A stretch of DNA of 64,000 nucleotides from Madurella fahalii (taxonomy: Eukaryota; Ascomycota; Sordariomycetes; Sordariales), in assembly GCA_029876055.1 (NCBI GenBank), contig CM056875.1:5543001-5607000 (forward strand), written 5' to 3'. The translations under genes were made by a program, and so were the position numbers. Below the pieces are notes generated by a model. It ran no database searches, was not told where the DNA came from, and saw nothing but the letters and a program-made list of their open reading frames with translations. This document shows, piece by piece, positions 1 to 12,593 of this stretch (its first letter is position 1; every line of letters begins with the position of its first letter).

Positions 1-3000
1 TGGTAGCGGCGATCTCCCCATTGCAAGTACCACCTGGTGCCTCGTTTCTGTCTCTCGGGGCTTTCGTGCCGCCTGCGCTCAGCGCCCCTGTTGGCTACTG
101 CTGCTGCTGCTGCCGCCGCTGCTGCCACCGAATGGACGTCTGCCTTTCGCGTCGGCCATCAGAAGATGCGTTGAGACGTGTCGGGAATGGCGAAAAACGC
201 CTCTCCCGCTGAACCCCACTAGCAGCGGAAGCCGGTCAGCGAATCCTCGACCACGCAGCAAGCCGGCCAGGGTTTTGTTTGTGCGGGCACTGCTAAAACG
301 TGGAACGAGTCTTGTACCGAAACGGTAATTCTAGAAGGCCAAAGGCTGAAGGCCCCCTTGTCCGCCAAGCCACTGGCCTCGGGAAGCCTTGACGCAACGC
401 TGACAAGCAGGTCGTCGGCTCATTCGTCTGAAGATGCCGGGCTCTCACGCAAGCATTCCTTTCAGCAGCAAGGGTCGGTGTGTGGGTTTGACCAAGAAGT
501 CCCGTGCTCCTCATCTTATTGGATTGGACTCCACTCTGGGGACAGCGGGGTTTCGGCAGTCGAGCTCATGTGGGTGTCGGGGTGTCGGTTCAAAACGAAG
601 ATCCAACACGAGGGGGCGGCCTTTTTGTTCTTGACGGAGAGCGCATTTCATCCGAACAGCGAGGGTCGTATTACATTACCCAAGAAAACCATAACCAGAC
701 CCGACCGCTAAACAAACCGGGCTCCCGTGTTACTTCGTACACAAGCTGAGCATGCTTGCGCACCGAGTGCTGCACGGGGAAACCGACCCAACTGCACGGC
801 CCAGCATACAAAACGTCGATCTTATCACGGTTCCTTGCCCATTATTGCAGAGCAAGCAGACTCGATGCATGATTTTCCGTCATGGTTGGTAGGATCTACT
901 CAAAACCCCGTTCGATGTTGATTGCCCAGCAGCCAGTAAACACAACCAGGGGCAGGGAAAATGTTACGCTGCAGACCGCGGCACGTCCCTACAACTCGCA
1001 TGACATACACGTACGTGTGACGGCGACTGGCGCAGGTCGAAGCGTCACAATATTGGACCTCCCGTCCAGAATTGGAGGGATCCATTACACGTGGAATTTC
1101 GCTGCTTCCGTCTGGTAAAATACCAATTACAACAACACAACACTGCTGGCAGCTCCCCCCCCCCAGCAATAAGATACCCCGACTAAGCTCGCTATGGTCC
1201 CAAAACCGTGTCTTCAGCGTTGCAAATTGCAACTCTAACCCGGTCCCGTAATGTGCTTCCGGTTCCGAGTATGAGCTTTCTGGATTTCTCCGGTTCGGAT
1301 CCTCAACTCCAATTAGAGTACGCAGTAAATGACGGCTAACACCCTCCCCCCCCCACCTCTCCCCCTTTTCCGGATCTGGTGTCTTGTCGATCCGGACACC
1401 GGCTTTACCTCGCATGGAAAATAGTGTGTGTGGTGCCGCCTTGGATGGAGACAGTACATGTGTACGCTCTCGACACAAGACAAGACAACGCACCACAGCA
1501 CAGCACGGCACGACATGACATGACATGACACGGCACCACAACACGACACACCACGACTGCACTACATTACACATGCCCATTAGGAATGAAGGACGGAAGG
1601 GAGGACGGAATGGATGAATGAGGACGGGGTAGACTAACGAAGGATCCCAGCACCATCCCCTATGTAACTCCACCGGATCTTGATTAGTGATTTTGGTGGG
1701 CTCGCCTAACAAACCCTAGCACTGATGGAACTCAGATCTGCACTTGGCGCTCCCACCTCCTCCTCAATACTCCGGCATCTGTGGTGTGTGTGGATGTGTG
1801 TTGTGTGCTTTTCCTTTTTCTTTTCTCCTCTTGGCTGCTTTGGTGTGGGTGCTTGAGTGTTTTTGTGTGGGTGTGTGTGTGGGTGGAAGGGTGGAAGGGT
1901 GGGATACACACGCGAGTTTTGCCGCCGCATCACCGCATTACCATCGACAAACCAAACCAGGGCCTTTTAATTCCAATCAGCCGAGTCTTGGCTGTATTTA
2001 TCTTGACGGCTGTTCTGCTGCTGTTGTTGTTGATGGTGTGTACCTACCAACACTCCCCTTCTTTCTTCTTTTCCGACGAACTCCCCGTGAACAGGCCTAG
2101 GCGATCAAAGACCAATTACTTACCCCTGATGTCCTTGACGGCCCAGAGTCGTATACAGGCCGGCGAACCTGAAGTCCGAACAAACTGGCCATCCGTACTG
2201 CACGTTACCCGACTCCATAGCCGGCGCACGTCGAACGATCCTAGGAGAGTGGGGAAAGATTAACAGGTTACAAAAAGTAATAGTAGGCGGTAAGCGGGAA
2301 GCTAGTTTCTCGTAGCGTCGTAGCGGTCGTTTCGGCGCCGCAAGGATGCGTCATGTTTACTACGTAGAATTCTCTCGAAGCACACCACGAAACGAGATCT
2401 GGCCAAAGGCGCCGCCTTCCGTCCCCGGTTTCTGCAGTTGACTTTTTACACAGGATATCGTGCAGAGGCGCCGCACAGCCGCAGCGGCACGAATTCAACC
2501 TCAAACTGTGACAGTCGCCTTGAGAGAAAGTAGATACAGATTATAAGACGCATGTCTATGTCAGCGAGCTCCCATGAGCCGGATGTTTGGAAATTGGTAT
2601 TCGCGGTCTTGGCGGAGTATGGGGAGTGTTAAGGTTAGGCTTACCTATTTTGGGGAAGTGAAAGGGGGATTTTTGTTTTCCTGCTTCCCTGTCCTCACTC
2701 ATTGTCTCCCCCGATCTGGGGAAAGGGAGACGGATCCCATCCATGAAGGATGCCCAGTTTTTGTGGACCAAGTGCGTGAACTGCCGCGAAGGAGCCTTGG
2801 AAGACGTCTGGAGAGGGACGCTAAGAGCAGGACATGGGGGGTACAAAGGATTAGGGCCAACAATGTCCTTCGATGCAGGAGATTCCACGAATGGAAAAGG
2901 TCGGATCCATCCATCCAACTCTGCAACCTTCATCAACCGGGTTCGTCCGTTGACTGCGAGGCGAGCATGTTCGACTTCCGGATACGCAGTACAGGGACCT

Positions 3001-5198
3001 TGCTTACCTTTGGCCGAATATACTCACCTGAACTGTCCAGAAGACGCAGGATGCGTTTCGCGTTATCCTTCTCCAAGGGGTTATTGAACACCCTATTTAT
3101 TCGGTTGGCCCTCCGTCAACGTACCGCATAGCATGGATTGCTCAGCAAGGATTCACGTAAAAGGCCCCCGATAGGTTTAACCCCAATGCTGGTTTTTTTT
3201 TGTTCTCGAGAGACTGGGATCTCCCTGGTCCATGTCCAATGCTAGGCTTGAACCTTGCAATTCCCGCCTTGACACCAAAGCGGAAATAGTGGGATGATTC
3301 ACGGCGCACGAGCGATCTGTGTTCCGCTGACTAGCAAGAGCTGGGTAGCGTACGCGACACTAACGCTAGCGTCGATTGGGTTTCTTTCGGCAACGGAGCA
3401 GATCGAATGGCGTCTCGCACACGCGAGAGCAGAAACTCTCCGATGGTCGAGTTGCACGGCAGGCTGATGACCGGACTACTCGTTCGGCGTGGCGGGCCAA
3501 TCATCAACAGGTGGCCGAGGATCAAAAATATCAGACGAACTTGACTTTGTACAAGGTCTCTTTTCTCCTACCAAGGAGCGGCGTCTCACGACATATGGGA
3601 GCTAGCTGAACCTGACATCGATCAACCCTCGAGCTTGTGTCCATTCCGCCAAGGCGAGAATCAGATGATGTCCTTGTCGACGGTTGCCTGTCGAGCACAG
3701 TCGTTCGGCGATGTTTCCCCTTGTTTACCTTTTACTCAAATCGGTCGTTCTTCCGCCGGACTTTGCTACCTTGTTGGGCTTTCGCTGGTCTTGGCGCCTT
3801 GGCACCTCCATCGGTGCAAGGGGCTGGGCATCGTATTGGCATTGGACGGCCATTGGCGTCGGTAGTGAGCGCTCAGATTCCGCTGACGCCCGGTCTTGAG
3901 CCGGCTGTTGAATACCGGAGCAGAGCAGAGGTCTCCAGGCCAGATTAGACGCCCACGCCCACGCCCGGAGGCGCGGAAAAGTCGAACCATCTCTTGGAGG
4001 CCGGAAATTCCAGGGCTTCCGGAAGCCCAGATAGTGCCATGCAGCCAGCCATTTTCGGAGTATCCCTTCATCCGTCGGCGAGACGTTTGGATGCGCCGGC
4101 CGAGGGGGAGCGCATCAGTTGTGTCTCAGCGAGCCTGTTCACTCGATTGCTTGCCTGCTGGCTTTGGTTGCTCCCCATCTTACAGTGAAGACGCCATCCC
4201 AGAGCATCGCCAAAGGTTGGGGCCTACCGCTCCCCGGGCCGACGGCCGCGGATGGAAGCTCGCACAACATCCCTCCGGCAGATCTGCCTCGCAGGCCGGG
4301 CTGTGACGGATGAACCCGTTTCTGGCGTTGTTGGTTCTGCCATGTACGCAGGCAATATATACCAAAGTAATATACTGGCTGGTCCAGCAATGCACGGCCG
4401 GCGTGCCGGTTTCTAGGGCGTTGCATGCAGGTCCTCCAGGACGGGGAAACGGCCAAATTAACCATTGTCAGTCGAATTTCGGATGATTGCCGCAGGGCAA
4501 CCAAGCGTATGGAGTTGTCAAAGCCAGCAAGAACAGCAGAGCCGGCCCTCTAGCATCCACCATTCCTTGTGCTGGTTCCCGACAATGGCCTGACCGGTGG
4601 AGCTGTCTGTCGTTCGACATTTCCGCTGCATCCACCTCCCGGTATCTCAGAATGGGCGTCGGTATTTGAGAAAAGAAACAAACAAACAAACAAAATAAGA
4701 ATAAAAAAAGAAAAGCAACAGCAGCAAAGGCTTGTGATTGTCGCCGCGAACCCACGTGCGTCAGACTTCGGCTGTTGCTGGAGCTGCTCAGCTCCTGCAA
4801 TCTCGCCTTGGCAGCAGCACACAGCAAGCCGTGATAGTGATGGCGTCCAGGCTAGCCGGTAGTGGCGTTTGGGCGAAGCGATGGGCGGGCGCCAGCGATC
4901 CTTCATGCGTCATGACGAGATGGCGAGATGAAGAAATGGTGGAGAATTCTTGGACGGAAGAGAGGGAGATGAAGTCTGAGCGTTGCCGGCGCCCCTCTTC
5001 CGAGTGTCCAGGTCGCGTGTTGATCTCGGCGCACTGTGTTGGGAAGGGAAAACCGTCCCACACCACGCATACCAGGGCCTTGGGATCGAGCTAACAATGA
5101 CATTGCCGAGGGACCCGTCCTTATTAGCCTCTCGTCATGGTAGCCCCTCGCACGGGACACATGGAGAGGTTTTGAGACATACACGCACACACCACATC

Positions 5199-5234
<36 letters not shown>
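5199..5234. repeat. Compound (CA)n-(TA)n microsatellite
   Basis: About ten CA units run directly into about eight TA units with no interruption. It lies in non-coding DNA and is probably length-polymorphic between strains. Confidence 0.9.
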
Positions 5235-6616
5235 AGTGTATACACTCCGATACTCACGTACACATACACGCTTGGTCGCTCACACAGCACACCTACGTAC
5301 ACGCGCACACTGTGTTCCTGCTGTGTTCTATGCAAGTCTGCGGGTTTAGTTTCATTACCCTGCCCGCAAATTGATTTGGATGGGAATCGGCATTCATGTC
5401 AAGCGCGGGGCAGGCACCTGATGCGCCCGGGAGGCGAGGAACAGGCGATCCCTCGAGCCGGCTGTTGACGCGGTGCCGCCCTATGGTCATGCTGTGCAAG
5501 CACCTATTTTGTGCACATACAGTTCGTAGGTAATTACAGGTGGTGGACGGTAGGGCAGAGCGCATTATTACCTGGCACCGCCCCAGCCCAGATACGAGCG
5601 AGCCTCCGAGCCGTCCCGGGGCACGGGATTACCGGCCAGTTTGTCCCGCTGTCTTACCGCGTATTTATTATTGTTATTACCGCCTGAGCGCCCCGTCACA
5701 GTAGGCGCGCTGCGAGAGGCCAAGGAGCGGGCTCCTGAGCCTCTTGGCGCGCTGGGATAGTTTCATTACCGGGCTTGGTCATGCTACTGCGCAGGATCAG
5801 ACTGCCAAAGAGAAAAGGGAAGCTCGAACCTTGAATACTTGTGCAGCCTGAAAGGAAAAAGGAAGGAGCGAGAAAGGGATCAGGTAATTCATCAGGCCGA
5901 AGGAACGAGGAAAACCATGCCGTTCCCACGTTGTCAATGCCTCCCGCATCCCGGGAGCCCCGCCTAAATCTCGCCGTTCCAAAATTCCGACTTCCATTTG
6001 CCTCGCTTTTTAGCGGAACGGAGTTCGAGTGTGGTGTTGTGTACCGTACTGTACTGTACCTAGCCAACCCGTCGCTCGTCGTCATCGCAGCAATCCCGTC
6101 GTGGGGTTGTGGCGCGAGCATAGGGCCTCTCCGATACGGTTACGAGATCCCGATGAGCCTATCCGTCGCGCCGCGCTGTCCCGCTGGTCTTTGTTGCCGA
6201 GACTGTCTTAGAGTGCAGTGCACACTACAGTACACGTACAGTCCGGCCTCGAAGGACGGTGGCCCATCAGCCAGCGTTCCATCAGCGGCGTCAGTCTGGC
6301 GAGCGGGTACCTCGCTGTAACCCTCTCTGGCTCGGCACGCTCTCCTTCGGGCAAGTCGCTCGCCTGTCCCTCTTCCTTACGCTGGGAATCCAGGCAAAGG
6401 AGACAGAGTTGCACCGGCTGAGTCGCCCTGCGCCGCGTGGTGCCCTCGCATCGGGGGACCAGACAGGAGTTCCAGAACAACAGGTGGTAACCATGCGGGA
6501 CGGCTGCCCGGCCGCCCTGAGCTGCGCGAGGCTGCTAGGAGCTCTAACTTAGCACTTCCGTCTTCTCTCCACCCCTTGGCATTGGGACCATTCCAGCCTT
6601 TTCCCGCTGCCTGGAA

Positions 6617-6643
6617 AAAAGAAAAAAAAAAAGAAAAAAAAAG
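6617..6643. repeat. A-rich tract
   Basis: A nearly pure run of A broken by a few G residues, in non-coding DNA with no nearby coding signal. Such poly(dA:dT) tracts can exclude nucleosomes in fungal promoters, but no adjacent gene supports that role here. Confidence 0.75.
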
Positions 6644-8261
6644 GTGATACGGTCGAGGGAGCAACCCTCGAACTCCCCACGATGCCAGCCATGATCCCAT
6701 ATCACAGCTCGTCTTCCCGATCTGGCCAACGCCGTTCACTGTTCTTCATCTTGGCGGCTGCAATCCGCGGCGGCCCCTCGCTGGGACCCCTGTCCCTGTC
6801 CCTTGGCTGGCAGTCCCGGTCCATCACACACTTCCCTTCCAGCCTCTTATCTTCCCGAACCCTCTTTGCCTCGTGGTAGCCGTCCATCCTATTAACCACC
6901 GCTCCGCCACCTTCGAACGCGCCTCATAGGAAGCAAGGGCCAAGGTTAAGGGGTCACACCCTTGCCCGGCTTACACAAGCGCTCGGAACACCCCCCACCC
7001 TTTACCCCCCTCCCCGAATCCCTCCTTGTCCCCCAAGCCACCAGGATGGCCAGCCCATGCAAGACAGCTTCGGGCAGGCAAATGGGATGAAAAGGGCAAG
7101 CCCGTTGGGCTTTGGTTCCGTTAGGCGGCTTGTTATTACGTTTTACTGTCATTACCACAACTTCGTAAACCGCACCATCTCAGGCGCCCGGGTGGCCAGG
7201 CCACTCTCCCTTCCCTTTTCGCTCGCCACTGCATGCAGCATCTGGAGCGCAACGCCATGCCGCACTGCCGAGAGCCACGGCCTTGGAGCCAACGTTTGGT
7301 TTCCCTGCTGAAGTGTGGCTCCAAGGGTGGCCCACAGGGGGTACTGGAATTAGTTACGTGGGAGACTAGGAAAACCCATCCTCCCGCAAAAGGCAGCACG
7401 ACAACGGGGCCCGCTACGCGTGCTTCTGGAGACTGATGGGCAGCCATCCAACAGGCCGGGCTGGCCTACGCTAGCCGTATGACCCGCAAACGCTATGAAC
7501 AAGTGTACTTTGGGTTCCCCGTCCGGGGCGAAGCTCTCCTCAAAAGTCGGTCCATCTGTCGACAAAAGTGTGGCCGACAGAAGGCCCGGCGTGTTCTGTT
7601 GACGTGCAGCATTAGACCGGCATACACAGCCCAAATACCCGATCTCGTTCGCCTCTCCACATACATTTCCATACATACATACGGACCAAGGTAGCCCTCT
7701 CAGCCCTCCCGTCCCTCCTGACCACCCTTTTCTCGAGCAAAAAAACTGTTCCCGACGCACGGCAACCTTGCACTAGTACATTGCCTGCTGCACCTGGTCG
7801 ACCTGGCCCCTGCTCCGCTACGACCCCCCCGGGCGCTTTGAGACCGCCAACAGATCGCCTGTGCATCTCGCCGTTATTGTTCAATTATCCGGGGATCGAT
7901 ACGCTTCCTCCTTGCTGGGCCTTGGCGGCATGCTGCTCTGAACGGAGGACCCGAGTCGACTGCGCCTCTTGTGCACACCTTTACCCGGGCGAAATATCTA
8001 GCTGTCGGTCACCCTCGAGCCTCTGGCCTGCTGCGAAACCGCTTGCACTCCTTTCTGCGTGTGAGTGAGTTGAGTGTCTGTGTACGCGCGTGTGTGCGTG
8101 TATGTTCGTGCGTGTGCCTCTGCGTGTGTGCGTGTGTGTCTGTCGGCAAAACCTGGACATCCCTTTCCTTGGCCGTCTTGTCACTGCCGGGAAGGTCATG
8201 ACACAGACGTAGACACAGACACAGACCACAACTCGCTCGGGTCGCACCGACAGCCTTCTCA

Positions 8262-10910
8262 ATGGGGTTTGCGTCCTACTTCGAACCTCGATTCCGCTTG
8301 GCCATACCAGATACCCCTCCCGAGATCCTCACCCCAGACTCGGCCTCGTTTCCCTCCAGGCAGTCCGAGGAGAGGTCTTGGAACCCGCCCGCTCCTCCGT
8401 CCCCGCCTATGTCCAACTATGACCCGACCGTCAAGGCAAGCGACATGTCGTCTGGCAAGGGGCCGGAGGAAATACCAGCCCGCGGAGATGGCTCTTCTGA
8501 CCAGTCTGCACCGCGACAACAGCTTCCGTCGCTGAGCAGCCTCTTCGGGCCCGCCTCCCATCCGCTCCATCCGCCTTTCTCTGACCGCCCGGGCACGTAC
8601 TCGGCATCCCACTCACCACTCGACCGTCCATTCACAGGGTCATCTTCATACTTTCCGCCCCCGACGACATCGTCCACATCGCAGCCTCGAAGCGTACTGG
8701 ACCCGAGGTTTCAGGACCGTTCGCAGATCCCGCCGCTCTCGCGGGTCTTTCCAGGGCCGCTCTCACCCCAGCCGCGATCAGAACCGCAAAAGCCGGAAAG
8801 CCGCCCGGACTACAGTCCGGGAAGTCAGTGGACGCTGCGGCAGGAAGCGAGCCGCGAGTACTCGCTGGGCAGCCGCCCGCAGCCCCAGCTTTACAAACCG
8901 GCGAGTGTGGATAGGTACCCTGCCCACTTGTCAAGGTCCGGCCAAGACGAGGGTCGAAGGCCGGAGTTCCCGGATCCACTGGCGCCGCAGACGCCGGTGC
9001 ACAACCCCCCCGCAACGCCGACCAGCAGCGTCGGCTCGGAGAGCGCGCCGTCGAAGGATGGGTTGGGGCCGAAGATCTGGACGGGGACGCACTTTCTGCC
9101 CCGGTTCGTCCGGGCGGCCGAAGTGCCCGGCGAGGGCATGTGCTACTTTTACGACGACGGGAGCCACTGCAAGACGGTGATTGATGGAGAAGCCGTCAAT
9201 GCGCACTGGGGTGTAACCAAGGCCGGGAAGCCGAGAAAGAGATTGGCTATTGCTTGCATCACCTGCCGCGAGAAGAAGATCAAGTGCGAGCCCGACTACC
9301 CGCGGTGCGTGCAGTGCGAAAAGTTTGGCCGCGTCTGCAAGTTCAAAAATGCGTAAGTTGTTTTGGTTGGCGGGGGAGGGGGGAAAATTTGCGATACATT
9401 TGAGTTCTCTAACGTTCGACGTCATGCTATAGCCCGCGGGGCGGCCATAACACATCTCCGTCGACCCCGCCTGCCGAGCCCGAAGACATACGGCGACTCG
9501 GGGGAATGGTAAGACCGTCAACGGACCTAGCAAGAAACAGCCACTCGAGCGAGTCGGTCTCGCCCCGGACGACGCTCCGGCCGGCAAGCCCCGATCAGAC
9601 CAGCGCCGGGCCCCTGAAGCGGGCCCGCGTAGGTTACGACCATTACAGCCCGACGGCCGGAACGCGATCGCCGATGCCCCCGATGGCGCCGACGTCGGAC
9701 GCAGCGCGGACCTCTCTCCCATGGCGGCAACCAGAGTCTCTACCTCGTATCCACGAGGACGTCCTGTGCCGAGTCTGGCAAACCGACCCGTATGTGTCTG
9801 ACAACCCCATCTGTAACCAACAACATCCTCCCTCTTTGTCCACACGGATGCCGCGGCCCTGAGCTTCCTCCCCGAAAAGGCCTTCATGGCGTGGCTCAAG
9901 ATCAGCGCTCACAAGAAATTTCCAGGAGACCTGATGCTCGTGTATAGCACCCTCGCCGGCCCCGGGGCCCGGAGCGTCGCACACAAGCACTCACAGGTGG
10001 CGTGTTACGGGACCGAGCACACGGCCGCCCTCTCGTTATAGCTTGTCCACGCGAGGATCGTGCTCGCCATCTATTATCTGGCTGTGTCGCGACCTGGCGA
10101 CGCAGATGACATGACGAGCAGGGCGATTTTGGTCGCGACGTGTTTGCAGCTAACCCTGGAGCTGGATCAGTCTGTGGATCGGACATTAACGATTTTCCTT
10201 ACGGTCTGACCCGAGGCGGCTCCGCAGAGTGCAGGAACAGGACATTCTGGCTGTATTTCCTTCTGGAGCGGCTGAACGGGTTGTTCCCTGCGCGAGTCGC
10301 CATCATTAATAAGGAGGATATCTTTATCCGCTTGCCCGGCGGAGGCGACGCGGCAGCCCCCGTGTTTTCACCCGAGCCTGTCCGCTCCGCAGACTGGAGT
10401 CGAAATCGGAAGCCTGGGCTTCATCGTCTAGGTGACTGTCCTCTGGGGGGAGGTCATGTCCACGATCTACAGCATTTCGCACCGCAACACCCCTCCCGAA
10501 TTATCCAACTTTACTGACTCCCACCGCCGCATGGTCTCGCTCCTTTCACGGTGGGAATCCTCCCTCTCTCCCTCCGCTCCTTCACCTCACCCGGACCAAC
10601 CTCGAGGCCGTCCTCGTAGAAGACTGCGGACCGCTCATCCTCATGCACATGGTCTTTCGTTTGGCCATGACCCGATCCTTGTTTTTTGTCGTCAACTCTA
10701 CGAAATCAACACGCCCGAACCGCCCGCGAGTACGCAAAATCGCCTACTTGAGATTATTTGCACCATCGCCCGGCACAGCACATCAGCGATGGCCCCGCCC
10801 TTCTTCGCGATCTCTGCTCTGCTCGAGGCAACCGACGTTTTGTCCGCCCTCGACAACGCAGCCGATCTCCCCGCGCTGTTGGACCGACTCGTCCTAGCAC
10901 GGGGTATGTC
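8262..10910 (+). pseudogene. Zn2Cys6 transcription factor with intact DNA-binding half and decayed C-terminal half
   Basis: Exon 1 (8262-9352) encodes a long Pro/Ser-rich leader and, near residues 334-361, a Zn(II)2Cys6 binuclear cluster (Cys-x2-Cys-x6-Cys-x6-Cys-x2-Cys-x6-Cys). An 80-nt intron (9353-9432, GTAAGT...TAG) joins a second open stretch to about 9788. The first ATG is used; an in-frame ATG at 8409 is an alternative. Beyond 9790, fungal TF regulatory-region similarity continues but breaks. There are frame changes near 9800-9840, near 10190 and near 10385, and in-frame TAG codons at 10039-10041 and 10429-10431 where glutamine would fit. Further frame changes lie near 10590-10700. The last similarity ends near 10910. 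A protein truncated after the DNA-binding domain could still be made. Alternatively this is a badly sequenced intact gene, but six or more lesions make that less likely. Target genes are unknown. Confidence 0.75.
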
Positions 10911-12593
10911 GAAGACACGTCGGGCGGGTGTGGGACGATGCGAGGGGCCATGGCGGGGTGGTCTATCGGAGAATAGGGGGATTGGTGCGGGTGGGGTGAA
11001 TCGGGCTGCACAAGGCGGGATTGAGACTGTGGGAGGGGTTGTGAACGTTCTCACCGTCTCTGCTAAGAAAGAAGTGGAAGGAGGGGAACGGAGATGGCGG
11101 GTTGCGGAGGCATTGGAGAGGAGGTTTATGGGTGACGGGATGGTGGACTGCGTTTATTCTCACCATGGTAGTGATGATGATGATGATGGTGATGGTGATG
11201 GTGATGGTGATGGGAAGGTAGGATCATGATGGAATGGAGGAAATAATTGGGTTACATTCGCTGTTCTAAGGGTATACGATATGGATGGTCGGGAGGGCAC
11301 TCTCATTTTTGACTGGCTTTTTCTATCTTATTTTTTACTTATTTATTTATTTGTTTTATTTTTTTTTATTTTTTTTTTTATTTTTTGGTTTGGGTTGGTC
11401 TTGACGTTTTACACATATTTTGTTTTGTTGTTTTGGTTTCTTTGTTCAGTTGTATTGTATTGTTAGCCGCGGGGTGGTGGGGGTTGGCTCTGCAAGCATC
11501 ATCGCATCATGGCGTTGGGATTTGGTTTCTAAATTTTTATTTAAGCGGTTTCAAAAAAGGGGACGAGGGGCCAAGAGAGAGTCAGCTGGTGGTGCGGGTT
11601 TTTCTTTTTCCTTTGTCTATACCCTTTGGGTTTCTTCATCTATACCCGCTCTGTGTTTATCATCTACTTTAGCTACCGGTTTATGGCCAAATATGTTAAG
11701 TGTTCCCAAGCGGGAACAGTTACCCATAACGCACCGGACGGTCATCGTGCTACCCCCGGTGATCCTGCTCATGTCGGTTTGGCATGTGTCGTATATGTTG
11801 AAACTGTATCACGCACAATTCGCGCAGATGCGGCCGCAAAACGGAAGGTCTGCCCGTTTGTGCAGATGGTCAATTTCAAGTGCACGTGTTGGCAAGGCAG
11901 CCCTACGGCGCGGTCACTTTGTTGGGAACATGGGATGGGATTGCTTGATTGTAGCCGCATGGGACGGCGACTGTGTAATTGCCCGTGCCACATTACCGCC
12001 GTCTTGTGGCCGGTTGGCAGGCAGGGTTCTAGCGGCCTTCTAGAAGGAATTGTTGCGGGGCGTGCGTGGAGAGGTTAATGGTTGATGCGGAGGGGTGTGG
12101 ACGTATGAATCACGTAATTACCTAGTACACTCTGCTACTCTGTGGTTACGGCACGATCTGACCAGCCAATCCAGCCACACCAAACACTGATCCTAGCGCT
12201 TCAATCCCCCCCCGGTTAAGGGTATCAACGATTTGACCTGTCGCATCTCGAGAGCCCAGAAATACACTAAGAATAACTTGACCACCACCTGCAAGGGAGA
12301 AGCATCGACATCTCAGCTGAGACGCCACTATTGAGGGCAGCGCCCCCGCACGGTATTTCCGAGAGGCTCTGCTCTTTGGCCGGGCCATCTCAAGGACCCT
12401 ATACTCAGCGCAAAAAGCCGACGGCGTGCTGCAAACGCATCTGCTGTGGTAGCACGCTGCAAGCTGCACGCAAGAGAGGGGCGTGCCGCATCGTCAGCCG
12501 GAGCCTTATTACCGCCGAGTCGGCAGCCCAAGCTGAGGTGTGATGATGGGATGACGCTGCCAAAAACAAGAACCGTGAGGAAATAACTCGGCC
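10911..12593. other. Intergenic, T-rich tract, no gene seen
   Basis: Between the transcription factor locus and the WD40 gene. 11320-11460 is a strongly T-rich tract. Open frames across 11385-12615 lack similarity or intron signals and overlap one another. The last few hundred bases should hold the WD40 gene promoter. Confidence 0.55.
11171..11213. repeat. GATGGT/GATGAT tandem repeat
   Basis: Short trinucleotide and hexanucleotide repeat of GAT and GGT units just after the decayed transcription factor. The region that follows (about 11320-11460) is very T-rich. Confidence 0.8.

Larger units (their letters stand above)
1..8261. other. Long gene-free region upstream of the transcription factor
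   Basis: I find no open frame here with recognisable protein similarity, intron structure or fungal codon bias; the longer frames are low-complexity or shadow each other on both strands. The stretch holds several simple-sequence patches: GT-rich DNA near 1780-1890 and 8070-8150, a CACAG/GACAT-rich patch near 1485-1550, a compound CA/TA microsatellite near 5199-5234, and an A-rich tract near 6617-6643. It ends at the start of a Zn2Cys6 transcription factor gene. Very long upstream regions are known for developmental regulators in filamentous ascomycetes, so this may be a large promoter and leader (inference). A gene to the left of the window could also contribute. Confidence 0.6.

Noticed and set aside
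900..1712. 270-codon open frame on the minus strand
   Set aside because: Made of Cys/Val-rich and other low-complexity stretches from CACA/GACAT-type repeats; no similarity or intron logic.
2574..3131. 185-codon open frame on the plus strand
   Set aside because: Composition is random, overlapping frames occur on both strands, and no domain is visible.
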